In this document: positions 42,602 to 51,526 of the stretch, piece by piece
Layout of the letters: each line of letters opens with the position of its first letter
Position numbering within the stretch: position 1 is the stretch's first letter
Source of the DNA: Candidatus Poribacteria bacterium
GTDB lineage: Bacteria; Poribacteria; WGA-4E; WGA-3G
NCBI GenBank assembly: GCA_022827625.1
Contig: JAJEIE010000016.1
Location: 45,642 to 109,641, forward strand
Reading direction: 5' to 3'
DNA length: 64,000 nucleotides
Translations under genes and position numbers: made by a program
Notes under the pieces: generated by a model
What the model was told of the DNA's origin: nothing
The model's input: only the letters and a program-made list of their open reading frames with translations
The model's database searches: none

Positions 42602-45013
42602 CTACATATCTGTCGCCCTACTGGGGTTTTCTTGAAGCCGTTCGGCGAGGTAGCTGTTGCGTTCCATCACCTGATTGTTACGAATACAGATAGCAAGTGC
42701 CTGCTTAGTGCCAACGATTATGACTCGTTCTTTTGCACGGGTAATGCCGGTGTAAAGAAGATTTCGTTGTAACATCAGATAGTGTTGCGTGTGCAAAGGG
42801 ATAACAACAGCAGGATACTCGCTGCCTTGCGCCTTATGGATAGTTGTAGCATACGCCAAAACGAGTTCGCCGAGGTCTGCTGTATCGTAAGCAACCTGTC
42901 TGTCAGGAAACTGAATGTGGACTTTTTTGTCAACATGCTCAATGGCAACAACCCTTCCAATATCGCCGTTAAACACGTCATAGTCGTAATTGTTGCGGAC
43001 CTGCATCACCTTATCACCGACACGGAAACCACCCGCCGTGCGAGATAGGGACGAGGTGACCTCGCCCCTACGGGGTCCCTGCCCATGCGTCCGAGGTCCG
43101 AAGCGTGCCTTTTCTAACGGATGGGCTGCTTGGGGTGTATATTCTATGTTCAACACTTCTTGAAGGCGTTTGTTGAGACTTTCAGTACCCAGCACGCCGC
43201 GACGCATCGGACACAGGAGTTGGATGTCATCTATCGGATGGTAGTCGTAGTGCTGCGGCAACCGATCAGCAATGAGTGAGCATATCAATTCAACAATTTC
43301 CTCTGGATCCTCCTCCTCTATGAAGAAGAAGTTCCGATCTGTGTTGCCGGTGAGCTCTGGAAAATCACCTTTGTTAATACGATGGGCGTTCATGACGATC
43401 AGGCTCTCTTGTGCCTGACGGAATATCTCAGTCAGTTTGATAACAGGTATCCGCTGCGAATCAATGAGCGACTTGAGGACATTGCCCGCACCGACAGAGG
43501 GAAGTTGATCGACGTCGCCAATCAGAATGATGCTCGTACTCGGTCGGATGGCTTGCATCAAGCGGTTCATCAAAACAAGGTCCACCATAGATGTTTCGTC
43601 AACAATGACGACATCTGTGTCCAACGGGTTCTGCCGATTCCGTTTAAATCCGTTAACTTGCGGGGAGAATTCGAGAAGGCGATGGATGGTTTTGGCTTCA
43701 CCACCCGTTGTTTCGCTGAGCCGTTTCGCGGCACGTCCGGTCGGTGCCGTTAAGGTGATGTGTCTGCCTTGCGATTCAAACAGACGAATCATGCCGACGG
43801 TCGTTGTCGTTTTACCGGTGCCGGGGCCGCCAGTGAGAACCATCGCCCGCGTCGTCATCGCCGTATGAATCGCCTCGCGTTGCTGCGGTGCGAAACGGAT
43901 CCCCATCTCTCCCTCTAATCGGGTAAGGACTGCATTAGTGGTAGATGACGATGCTGTTGTGCCGCCGTAACTGAGGTCTTGTTCCTCGTTAGATAGGAGT
44001 CTCAAAAATTGGTTTGCGACTCCGAGTTCGGCGTAGTAGAAAGGTGCGAGATAGATAGCGGAATGGTTGTTAGTTGTTGGTTGTTGGAAACCGTCAGAAC
44101 AGAGGTTTTCTTGCTGATCGCTGACCGCTGACGGCTGACCGCTGGGATCGTAGCTGCCTAACGGTTCACCGACAGCGACCTCTTCGTCAACCTGCCTCGG
44201 GTCCGTAAAGCCTGGGACCATCACTTCCTCTTTTTCAATGAGCGCACGGACCCCTTCCTCAATCGCTTCGGGTTCCTGTTCAAGCATGGTCTGACACGCC
44301 TCAATAAGCGCATTGTGATGTTGAAAAACGTGTCCTTCGTCTGCCTTTTGGCTGAGGACGTATTTGATGCCTGCTTGCACCCTGTGTGGCGCGTCCTTAT
44401 CTATGCCGAGTTTCTGCGCGATTGTGTCGGCTGTTACAAATCCGATGCCGTAAATATCATCGGCAAGACGATACGGATTTTCTGTGACAACGGCGATTGC
44501 ATCGTTTTCGTAGGTTTTATAAATTTTTGTGGCGTGTGTTGTGCTGACATCGTGGGATTGGAGGAAGATCATAACGTTTTTAATCTCACGTTGTGTTTCC
44601 CACGCTTCCTTGATGATTTTCACCCGATGCCGTCCGATGCCGGGGATACGCGCTAACTTTTCAGGGTCATGCTCAATAATATCCATGGTATCCATACCGA
44701 ACTTCTGGACGATGCGCGTCGCCATTTTCGGACCGATACCCTTAATCAACCCGGACCCAAGGTATTTTCTTAACCCGACAACATTCGCAGGTAGGATCGT
44801 TTCGTACTTTTCTATTTGGAACTGCCTGCCGTATCTGGCGTTGTCCACCCACTCGCCTTGGAGGAGCATGCTTTCACCTGGATTGACAGATGCCAGATTG
44901 CCGACGACAGTGATGAGTTCAGCATGGTCGCGCGCCGAGAGCCGTCCGACAGTATAACCGGTATCAGAGTTCTCATAGACGATGCGTTCAAGTATGCCCT
45001 GTAGCGTTTCCAT
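42602..45013 (-). CDS. recD2: RecD2-type ATP-dependent DNA helicase carrying in-frame repeats
   Basis: An 803-residue SF1 helicase of the RecD2/TraA class (5'-3' DNA unwinding in repair, without RecBC). METLQGILERIVYENSDTGYTV opens the usual N-terminus, quoted as METLQGILERIVYENSD; tandem helix-hairpin-helix motifs follow. Walker A is TGGPGTGKTTTT, Walker B VIVDETSMVD, then FRVGDKVMQVRNNYD and YATTIHKAQGSEYPAV. Three stretches do not fit the family: about 30 residues around PSAVSDQQENL (44064-44147), about 14 residues around RRGEVTSSLSRT (43046-43072), and the last 9 residues. Each is encoded by a dispersed intergenic repeat. The start at 45013 is preferred; the ATG at 45046 lies in a palindrome. 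Confidence 0.85.
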   Translation of the reverse strand: METLQGILERIVYENSDTGYTVGRLSARDHAELITVVGNLASVNPGESMLLQGEWVDNARYGRQFQIEKYETILPANVVGLRKYLGSGLIKGIGPKMATRIVQKFGMDTMDIIEHDPEKLARIPGIGRHRVKIIKEAWETQREIKNVMIFLQSHDVSTTHATKIYKTYENDAIAVVTENPYRLADDIYGIGFVTADTIAQKLGIDKDAPHRVQAGIKYVLSQKADEGHVFQHHNALIEACQTMLEQEPEAIEEGVRALIEKEEVMVPGFTDPRQVDEEVAVGEPLGSYDPSGQPSAVSDQQENLCSDGFQQPTTNNHSAIYLAPFYYAELGVANQFLRLLSNEEQDLSYGGTTASSSTTNAVLTRLEGEMGIRFAPQQREAIHTAMTTRAMVLTGGPGTGKTTTTVGMIRLFESQGRHITLTAPTGRAAKRLSETTGGEAKTIHRLLEFSPQVNGFKRNRQNPLDTDVVIVDETSMVDLVLMNRLMQAIRPSTSIILIGDVDQLPSVGAGNVLKSLIDSQRIPVIKLTEIFRQAQESLIVMNAHRINKGDFPELTGNTDRNFFFIEEEDPEEIVELICSLIADRLPQHYDYHPIDDIQLLCPMRRGVLGTESLNKRLQEVLNIEYTPQAAHPLEKARFGPRTHGQGPRRGEVTSSLSRTAGGFRVGDKVMQVRNNYDYDVFNGDIGRVVAIEHVDKKVHIQFPDRQVAYDTADLGELVLAYATTIHKAQGSEYPAVVIPLHTQHYLMLQRNLLYTGITRAKERVIIVGTKQALAICIRNNQVMERNSYLAERLQENPSRATDM
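43046..43072. repeat. GTAGGGGCGAGGT...ACCTCGTCCCTA repeat inside recD2
   Basis: On the minus strand GTAGGGGCGAGGTCACCTCG then TCCCTA, a palindrome related to the copies at 8536 and 8599. Read in frame within recD2 just before FRVGDKVMQ. Confidence 0.75.
44064..44147. repeat. Heptad-unit repeat inside recD2
   Basis: On the minus strand GGTCAGCCGTCAGCGGTCAG then, after AACCTCT, CAACAACCAACAACTAACAA. Same two-tract design as intergenic elements at 12765 and 47965. It stays in frame and encodes a low-complexity insert. Confidence 0.7.
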
Positions 45014-45035
45014 TCTTTTAACGATTGAATCTGAG

Positions 45036-45060
45036 CACTGCTCCATTTCATTACGCAGTG
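45036..45060. repeat. 25-base palindrome, CACTGC...GCAGTG
   Basis: Matches 6946-6970 in length and centre (TCCATTTCATTAC); arms differ by a compensating C-to-T/G-to-A pair. It overlaps the rejected upstream start of recD2. Confidence 0.6.
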
Positions 45061-45168
45061 ATTTTCGGCTAAGTTTAAATCCTTCTCGAACCTAAAGCAG
45101 GTTTCTTACTTTGCTGGAAACTGTTGTGAAACGCAGTGGAACAACGTCCAGATTCCAACAATTAAAAA

Positions 45169-45384
45169 TCACTCAAACAGCTGCGCGACTGGGCAAGAAA
45201 ACCCCGGTACGACATCTTCACCTGTGAGTGTGTCCCCTTGTGTAAGCATCTTAATGTCTCTTTCAGAGCGGTACACTGTCACCGTTTTAGTGACAGGTTC
45301 AAGGACCCAGACAAGACGGGTCCCCGCATTCAAATAGGCAAGTGCTTTTGCGGCAATACGAGACTGCACATCAGAAAAGCACAT
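45169..45384 (-). pseudogene. C-terminal fragment of a Uma2 (DUF820) family protein
   Basis: About 71 residues reading AAKALAYLNAGTRLVWVLEP, then VTVYRSERDIKMLTQGDTL and VVPGFSCPVAQLFE. This is the C-terminal half of Uma2/DUF820 proteins, a PD-(D/E)XK-fold family; the N-terminal half with the E-x-K core is missing. The fragment starts at the end of thrC and has no start signal of its own, so it is probably a deletion remnant. The first codons overlap the gap after thrC. Confidence 0.65.
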
Positions 45385-45392
45385 CTTGAAAA

Positions 45393-46625
45393 CTATCCAA
45401 TTTCCGTCATCAATTTCCGAAAAGCGTTGAGTTGCGGGGGGATCGTATACGGTTTATCGGTTTTATCTTGGAGTGCCTCAACGGTTTTAAGTCCATTGCC
45501 GGTAATGGCGATAACGATGGATTCATCCCGCCCGATGTGTCCGCTGTCTATCAATTTTTTCGTTGCGGCGAGGGTAACACCACCAGCCGTCTCAGTGAAG
45601 ATGCCTTCTGTGGCAGCGAGGAGTTTGATCGCCTCCACGATCTCAGCATCCGTAGCGTGTTCACCCGCCCCACCAGAGTTACGGACGGTATCAACAGCGT
45701 AGATGCCATCTGCAGGATTACCGATCGCAAGCGATTTAGCGATCGTATTTGGTCGGACCGGTTTCACAAAATCGCCATTCTCTTTGTATGTATTGACGAT
45801 GGGACCACACCCCTCCGCTTGGGCGACGTGGATTTTGGTGTTCGGTTTGTCTATTAAACCCAAAAGGTGAAATTCTTTGATTGCTTTGCCAATTTTTGTG
45901 ATGAGAGAACCTCCAGCGGCGGGTGCTACAATATGTGCGGGTGCTTTCCATCCGAGTTGTTCGAGCACTTCAAAGCAGAGGGTTTTCGAGCCTTCCGCGT
46001 AGAAGGGTCGGATATTGATATTGACGAATGCCCACGGATAAACGCCTCCAATTTCACTACACAACCGGTTGACCTCGTCGTAAGTTCCAGTAATGCCTAC
46101 AACAGTGGGGGCATAAACGAGAGACGCGACAACTTTGCCGACCTCAAGATCTGCGGGAATAAAGAGGAAGCAATTCAGTTTTGCGATCGCGGCGTGTGCA
46201 GCAACAGCATTTGCAAGATTTCCGGTAGAGGCACAAGAAACGGTGTCAAAATCGAATTCCTTCGCCTTACTCAAAGCAATCGCTACAACGCGGTCTTTGA
46301 AGGAGAGCGTCGGGTGGCAGACGGAATCGTCTTTGATATAGAGTTCTTTGACACCGAGCGCGTCTGCGAGATTGGTAGCCCGGATGAGGGGTGTAAATCC
46401 TGTGTTACCGCCATCAGTGGGTTCTCCATCTATTGGCAGGAGGTCGGCATAACGCCACAAGTTCTCGGGTCCATTTTCTATTGAACGTCTTGAGATAGAT
46501 TTCTGTATCTCTTCATAGTTATAATCTACTTCCAGTGGCCCAAAACAGAATTCGCAAACGTGAAGAGGTTCCTTAGGATACTTGTTATCACATTCGCGGC
46601 ATCTGAGGCCCAATACTTTTTCCAT
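45393..46625 (-). CDS. thrC: Threonine synthase
   Basis: A 410-residue PLP enzyme that converts O-phosphohomoserine to threonine. The N-terminus has a zinc-ribbon-like Cys set (C9, C12, C24, C27), as in the archaeal/plant-like class. HPTLSFKDRVV holds the PLP lysine, ASTGNLANAVAAHAA the phosphate-binding loop, and AAGGSLITKIGKA the glycine-rich site. ITGNGLKTVEAL closes the fold. It is 11 bases downstream of the 46637 gene in the same direction. It could also be annotated as threonine synthase-like, but all key motifs are present. Confidence 0.88.
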   Translation of the reverse strand: MEKVLGLRCRECDNKYPKEPLHVCEFCFGPLEVDYNYEEIQKSISRRSIENGPENLWRYADLLPIDGEPTDGGNTGFTPLIRATNLADALGVKELYIKDDSVCHPTLSFKDRVVAIALSKAKEFDFDTVSCASTGNLANAVAAHAAIAKLNCFLFIPADLEVGKVVASLVYAPTVVGITGTYDEVNRLCSEIGGVYPWAFVNINIRPFYAEGSKTLCFEVLEQLGWKAPAHIVAPAAGGSLITKIGKAIKEFHLLGLIDKPNTKIHVAQAEGCGPIVNTYKENGDFVKPVRPNTIAKSLAIGNPADGIYAVDTVRNSGGAGEHATDAEIVEAIKLLAATEGIFTETAGGVTLAATKKLIDSGHIGRDESIVIAITGNGLKTVEALQDKTDKPYTIPPQLNAFRKLMTEIG

Positions 46626-46636
46626 TATTTTTTCCC

Positions 46637-47965
46637 TTAAATTGTCAATTGAATGTTAAATTCGTTTTTTCCAGGCTGTAACGTGAGACGAATAAAAAGT
46701 AGATGTTCACCAATCCATCTAACATCATCAACATTAGATTCAGTTAATTGCAATCCATCATGGTCGCCCCAAACAGTTAGCCCGTAAGGCATCGCCCTTG
46801 TTGATTCTACCGTGATAGCGATATGTAATTTCGTGCGGTGTCGTGTCGGCGAAAAGCCCGTGAGCGTCGGTTTTTGTGCAACAGACCGCGCCCCGTGCTC
46901 ACCAGTATAATTTTTGATTTCAACGGGCTCCATATTCCCTTCAACGAAGGTCAATTCGCATGCGGCATCGTAATAGAACATCTTTAACGCCGACTTTGGC
47001 GCATCAGTTTCGTTCTGTGTTGTCGGAACCGCTTCTATAATAGCAGTCGGTTCAGTGCGCTTGCAACGGTCTGCATAATCGTCAACGATTTCAGAAAGCA
47101 ACACCGGTTTTGTACGCTGATTGGAAACGATGTGCGCGAAATACGCATCTAACCGTCCAAGTCCATCTTGCCCGAGTTGTGCAACCCTAAAAGGATCAAT
47201 GTGTTCAACATAACCGAGCCATTGATTCCACGCCGTGTTTTCTACATAAATATCGTAATGCTTTTTCGCTGTCTCGGTTAGGAGCACGGCGCGAAGATTA
47301 TGAACATCTTCCGCGAGGTGCGCAGCGGTATAATATGGGATGCCAACAATTTTCTTAAATCGCCCAGCATCGTTTTCAGTTGTATCATCGCGCGTTACAA
47401 TAGTATCAATGGAGGTCGAAGCCTCAAACGGATAAAAGCACCCAAAGCCCCCACGGTCGAGTTCCGCTTTGGATGCCCGTGTATCTGTAGCATCAACACC
47501 TTCTGGGTTCCAGTGATACCCCCAAAGCCCTCGAAATCCAGTCTGTTCAAGCGCATGGAGGAAAACATCATTCTTGAAGGCAGCTCCAGCGACGCTCGGT
47601 TCTGCCCAAGGTAACGCACGCTTGAACCGTTCCCATTCTCTGGTGATATACGCTGGTAGTTTTTCCCGCATCGTAACGAGATGCGATGCCATCGCTTCCG
47701 TACTATTACCCGGATTCGCTGTCTGTTCTGCCTCCCAATTCGCATCCCAGACCGGTTTGGCATCAAGCATCAGCACGGGTGAGTCACCATTCTCCGCATG
47801 CCATGTCGTGAGCAATTTAGCGATGAATTGGACAGACTTGGTGTCTGTCGCCCATGTTACCGGAACCTGGTGCTTGTGTGCGATGTCTGCGAGGAGCCGG
47901 ATCCCCTTAAGCAGCTGCTCCCGCTCTTCGCCTATCGCTGTGCTTACCAATCCATAATTTAACAT
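46637..47965 (-). CDS. Uncharacterised protein, possible polysaccharide deacetylase-like fold
   Basis: A 442-residue protein I do not recognise with confidence. The N-terminal half (IRLLADIAHKHQVPVTWATD, LPAYITREWERFKRALPWAE, GFRGLWGYHWNPEGVDAT) has the arrangement of (beta/alpha)7-barrel deacetylases or GH57-like proteins, and the C-terminal third looks like a beta-sandwich (LHIAITVESTRAMPYGLTVW). No signal peptide. It lies between an HpaI-type aldolase and thrC on the same strand, 11 bases upstream of thrC. Function unknown. Confidence 0.6.
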   Translation of the reverse strand: MLNYGLVSTAIGEEREQLLKGIRLLADIAHKHQVPVTWATDTKSVQFIAKLLTTWHAENGDSPVLMLDAKPVWDANWEAEQTANPGNSTEAMASHLVTMREKLPAYITREWERFKRALPWAEPSVAGAAFKNDVFLHALEQTGFRGLWGYHWNPEGVDATDTRASKAELDRGGFGCFYPFEASTSIDTIVTRDDTTENDAGRFKKIVGIPYYTAAHLAEDVHNLRAVLLTETAKKHYDIYVENTAWNQWLGYVEHIDPFRVAQLGQDGLGRLDAYFAHIVSNQRTKPVLLSEIVDDYADRCKRTEPTAIIEAVPTTQNETDAPKSALKMFYYDAACELTFVEGNMEPVEIKNYTGEHGARSVAQKPTLTGFSPTRHRTKLHIAITVESTRAMPYGLTVWGDHDGLQLTESNVDDVRWIGEHLLFIRLTLQPGKNEFNIQLTI

Positions 47966-48055
47966 CTGTTTATAGTTGTCAGTTATAAGTTATAAGTTAT
48001 AAGTTAAAAGACATCTGGGAACCAAAAGACTCTTAGCGAATAACTAACAACTAAA
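47965..48055. repeat. Heptad-unit stem-loop repeat, copy 5
   Basis: AGTTGTCAGTTATAAGTTAT, repeated AAGTTAT units, a spacer, then AATAACTAACAACTA. It lies between the aldolase and the 46637 gene. Confidence 0.6.
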
Positions 48056-48081
48056 GCGAAGCGTTATTAAAAACGACTCCA

Positions 48082-48789
48082 CTATTCTAAAAAGACAGTA
48101 ACTCCCATATCAGCATATTTTTGACGGGTGCTGGGACTACCATTCCTAAAGCAGACAGCCGTCGTCGTTCCCTCCAAGGCTTTCGCGACGTATTCCACAC
48201 AAGCATCTACGGTTTGGAGGGCATGATTCGGGTGGTTCTCAATGCTGAACGTTAAATCGGCAGGACCGAAAGAGAGACAATCCACGCCGGGTTTCGCAAG
48301 TTGTCGAGCATGCGTAACAGCTTCTATGGATTCAATTTGCATCCAGAGGATACCGTTGGAATTCCACCAGTCGGCGTACTCGAGCCGTTCCTTGCCAGCG
48401 GAATTCACACGAGGGGCACCACCCCAACTTCGGATCCCTTGTTGCGGATAGTAAAATGCAGCGACCGCTTCGTTTACGGTCTCGTCTAATTCAACCTGTG
48501 GCACCTCAATCCCAGAGGGACCCAAATCCAGGTAGTTGCCGATGAGATATGTATTTCGGGTATGTTTAATCCGAAAGTTGACGAAAATACCCAGCTCATT
48601 CGCCATATTACAGAAGGCGACAAGCCGATCTTCGTTGTATGGAGAGTGCTGGCTGTCCACGGCGACAAAATCATAACCGCCCTCTTCGACTTTAGCGACA
48701 AGTGCGTCGGCGGTTGTTGTCATAGAGACGTTAGCACCGTAAACGTGTTCACCGTTATGAATACGCTGTTTCAAATTTGCTGCTGACAT
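48082..48789 (-). CDS. HpcH/HpaI family aldolase
   Basis: A 235-residue class II aldolase of the HpcH/HpaI group, which cleaves 2-keto-3-deoxy or 4-hydroxy-2-oxo acids to pyruvate (or similar) and an aldehyde. GANVSMTTTADALVAKVEEG, VAVDSQHSPYNEDR, GIEVPQVELDETVNEAV, MQIESIEAV (metal Glu) and LSFGPADLTFSI (metal Asp) are in family order. The start at 48789 is 6 bases after GGAGGG; the ATG at 48795 directly touches that box and earlier ones would include a palindromic repeat. It suits the keto-deoxy acids made by the nearby enolase-type dehydratases. Confidence 0.85.
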   Translation of the reverse strand: MSAANLKQRIHNGEHVYGANVSMTTTADALVAKVEEGGYDFVAVDSQHSPYNEDRLVAFCNMANELGIFVNFRIKHTRNTYLIGNYLDLGPSGIEVPQVELDETVNEAVAAFYYPQQGIRSWGGAPRVNSAGKERLEYADWWNSNGILWMQIESIEAVTHARQLAKPGVDCLSFGPADLTFSIENHPNHALQTVDACVEYVAKALEGTTTAVCFRNGSPSTRQKYADMGVTVFLE

Positions 48790-49446
48790 TGTCATCCCTC
48801 CTTTTGGCGTAGCTCGCAAGCCAAAACTTGCTGTTAAATAAAATACCACCTGCGGCACGTATCAGTTCAGTTTTGTAAGGCAAATAACACAGTGAGATGC
48901 TATTTCCGAGTCAAGGCAGACCTTACCCGTCAAGCCTGAATCTCTATAATTATACCGCAAAAACGGCAATCTGTCAACGGATTTGTGTTTTGGATGGCGG
49001 GATTCAGGTTGTTAGTTTAATGGTTATCAGTGGAGAAGGTGTTAGGTAGGTGCGATTCAATTGTAAATCCAAAGGCGATGGATTTTTGTAAGGTGTCTAC
49101 ATCTCTTCAGATTTTACTAATATTTTCAGAGTATTCAGAGTAAAATCCGAAAAGTGATAGATCATTAAAAGAGTTATAAACCTTGACGACAGCAGGGTTC
49201 TGAGCGGTTTTAGTAGAAGGTGTTTTGCAAACTTACTCTGAAAATCTACAAGGGGAAGTTAGCAGGTAGAGTTTGTTCATGGTTATTGGCTCCCAGCAAT
49301 TAGCAACCGGCTGTCCGATTTATAGATTGCAATAGTTGACCGTTGGATTTGGAGTTTCTGTTTGATGTGGAATAGACACAGACACGGTCCATCCTACATA
49401 GATTTCAGAGTTGGTGCTGAAGTAGCGTTTGTTGGTTGGCATGTCT
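48790..49446. other. Gene-free stretch upstream of the aldolase
   Basis: No supported gene. It holds the TTTTGGC palindrome at 48802-48832 and then AT-rich sequence. The 16-mer GTAGAGTTTGTTCATG at 49266-49281 recurs at 50549-50564, in the gap between the two GIY-YIG genes. No RNA gene recognised. Confidence 0.5.
48802..48832. repeat. TTTTGGC...GCCAAAA palindrome, intergenic copy
   Basis: TTTTGGCGTAGCTCGCAAGC then CAAAACTTGCT: one base different from 17140-17170. It lies directly upstream of the aldolase ribosome-binding site. Confidence 0.75.
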
Positions 49447-49734
49447 CTAAACTGTAGTATGTTTCTCGCGTTGTTGTGCCGGTATTCTGAATGGATTATC
49501 ATCCAAGTATGTTTCTAAACTATAGTATGTTTCTCCTGCCGCAAGGGCATCTCGGATGTCCGCAAAGAGATTGTATGCTTCCTCAAATTCAGCAAATTCG
49601 GCTATGATACGCTTGGAACCATCTTGAGCTGTCAAGACGAGCCGCCCTTTACCGGGGTCTTCCCCTTCTACGCTCAAATTTTGGTACTGATTGAAGTTTA
49701 TGATTTCCAAGTCATCTGTCACAATATACATCAT
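49447..49734 (-). CDS. Small hypothetical protein
   Basis: A 95-residue protein (MMYIVTDDLEIINFNQYQNL...) with AAGGAG six to eight bases upstream. The acidic, beta/alpha pattern (GRLVLTAQDGSKRIIAEFAE, FADIRDALAAGETYYSLE) resembles small phage- or PcfM-like regulatory proteins but no family is certain. It is downstream of the 49808 GIY-YIG-like gene on the same strand and may share its transcript. Confidence 0.55.
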   Translation of the reverse strand: MMYIVTDDLEIINFNQYQNLSVEGEDPGKGRLVLTAQDGSKRIIAEFAEFEEAYNLFADIRDALAAGETYYSLETYLDDNPFRIPAQQREKHTTV

Positions 49735-49807
49735 TGTTCTCCTTACATGTCAGTTATATGGATAAAATAATAGATCTACCTTTATAAACAAATATAGCTC
49801 CGATTTA

Positions 49808-50458
49808 CTACGAATTTTCAAAATTATTTTTGTATATTTGTTCAACTTCACTAGGGGAAGTAATGAACCACTCCGTTCCAGGAGCATCTGGCTTGTGTTT
49901 ACCTTGGAGTTTCAGAATGCCCTGTATCGTTGTCTCCATTAGTACAAACTCGTCCGTTTTAATAATGAGACCGACCTTAGGATATTCTGGAAGTGCTGTG
50001 CGCGTTTGCGAACTAATTCTGATGAGCGGGTCGTTTTTAGCCCTCCCGACCTTGCACGCCCATACTTCTTCACCCTGTAATTTTGCTAAACGACGGTAAG
50101 TCGGGTAATAGTAGAGATAGACTGACTGTTTGCCCGAACCAATAGTTTTTTCAATATCTAAATTATTAGATTCAGAATCCACGCTGTCGTCATCCTGAAT
50201 GCTTGAAGGGATCAACCAATTATCACTTTTACCAGGATTGCTTGCTTCCCCCTCGCGTCTCATGTTGTATAGTGCAAGCGTGACAGGATTGTTAAATCGA
50301 GCCTGTGAGGGCAATCCACCCCGTTCCTGATGCGTTTCTTCTACGATCCTCATTATTTCCTGTTTTTGAACAGTTCGTCCTGCAAATAACTCTTGGATAA
50401 GTTTTTTAGCTATACCCGGCGTGAGAGGTTTGTCAACATATTCATACTGGTTATTCAT
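49808..50458 (-). CDS. GIY-YIG-like (T5orf172/MUG113-type) protein
   Basis: A 216-residue protein. Residues about 110-205 look like a T5orf172-type GIY-YIG domain: VYLYYYPTYRR, VWACKVGRAKNDPLIRISSQ, VLMETTIQGIL and APGTEWFITSP, matching the order Y-x-Y, K-x-G-R, E and the G-T-E-W-F block. The N-terminal 100 residues are an unassigned, probably DNA-binding helical region. GIY-YIG nucleases cut DNA once and occur in repair, homing and defence. Together with the next gene it makes a pair of related nucleases. Confidence 0.6.
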   Translation of the reverse strand: MNNQYEYVDKPLTPGIAKKLIQELFAGRTVQKQEIMRIVEETHQERGGLPSQARFNNPVTLALYNMRREGEASNPGKSDNWLIPSSIQDDDSVDSESNNLDIEKTIGSGKQSVYLYYYPTYRRLAKLQGEEVWACKVGRAKNDPLIRISSQTRTALPEYPKVGLIIKTDEFVLMETTIQGILKLQGKHKPDAPGTEWFITSPSEVEQIYKNNFENS

Positions 50459-50611
50459 AAATTTGTTTTACTTTAATGTAAGGGTTAGTGCAAATGAGAT
50501 GAACGCTTTAGGGGTCAAGTTCGCGTAGGATTTCGAGGTTATCGCTGAAGTAGAGTTTGTTCATGACTGGTTGTTGGTTATTAGTTATCAGACGTCAGTA
50601 AATTGGAAGTT

Positions 50612-51283
50612 CTAATCCATCGGGGTTGCTGTCCACCACCTGATCCGTTCGTATAGGTTCGTTAGCAACATCTCCGCGCCTCGTTCGGGTGACTGCACCT
50701 TCTGAAACCTCCTCACTTCCGGGTACGGTTCGCTGTCCGGGTCCCAAGGGGTCTCCGTCAGGAACTCCATCGCTTCCTTCGGGGTCTGTAGTATCAGCCC
50801 ATTTAGTTCGTTGAACAGATCGATGCGCGATGTCGTCTGTGGCGGTTGTATCATCGGGACTTCCATCTCCTTGAACTCTGGCAGATTGTCGAGCCCCCAC
50901 TGCATCAACTGAAGGATGTACAGGTGATCCGGATATCCTCCTTCCAGCTCCGTCTTCTGTAAGAGTTCTTGCGCTTTCCGATTCCATGGGTGATTGTTCA
51001 GAATATTAAGGTGATAATGTTCAAGCAAAGAAATGGCATATTCCACCGAACATTCAAAGAACTCTCGGCGTGGACGACGATATTGAGCAAGTTGGTGGTG
51101 CATAGTCCGTTCAAGCTGCTTTGCTTGATCACAAGGTGTCTCATAGACAACCTCAAATGGACTTGGAACGCTGGTTGATTGGGAAAGTTTTTTTGCACGT
51201 TCATTAGCAGTACCGCTCGTATGCCCAATTTTTATCAACCCCGGCATGTCTTTATTCACCAAGATGTAGACAAAAGCCATCAT
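50612..51283 (-). CDS. GIY-YIG nuclease family protein (T5orf172 type)
   Basis: A 223-residue protein with a clear N-terminal domain: AFVYILVNKDMPGLIKIGHT (Y, K-I-G-H-T), ERAKKLSQSTSVPSPFEVVY, QLERTMHHQL (Glu) and RRPRREFFECSVE. This is the T5orf172/MUG113 version of the GIY-YIG fold. The C-terminal 110 residues are unassigned. The start at 51283 or 51280 (adjacent ATGs) cannot be separated. It is 150 bases upstream of the second GIY-YIG-like gene. Confidence 0.75.
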   Translation of the reverse strand: MMAFVYILVNKDMPGLIKIGHTSGTANERAKKLSQSTSVPSPFEVVYETPCDQAKQLERTMHHQLAQYRRPRREFFECSVEYAISLLEHYHLNILNNHPWNRKAQELLQKTELEGGYPDHLYILQLMQWGLDNLPEFKEMEVPMIQPPQTTSRIDLFNELNGLILQTPKEAMEFLTETPWDPDSEPYPEVRRFQKVQSPERGAEMLLTNLYERIRWWTATPMD

Positions 51284-51416
51284 CTTACCTCTTTTTCTAT
51301 ATCATTATGGTGTATTTCATAGGATTGGAATATAGGAACCACCATATCTAATAAAATAGCATATAACAGATGTAAAGTCAAGTGAAAATTGCCGAAGTTT
51401 TACCAGAAGAAATCGG

Positions 51417-51454
51417 GCTTACAAAGTATTTTTCGGGCTTACAAAGTATTTTTG
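51417..51454. repeat. Tandem 19-base duplication
   Basis: GGGCTTACAAAGTATTTTT occurs twice head to tail, just upstream of the archease gene. Confidence 0.75.
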
Positions 51455-51526
51455 AGAATTGACAGGATTCAATTTGCAGGATATGATATTGAGCGAAAAA
51501 CAGAAAACGGGAACGGCAAAGATAAT

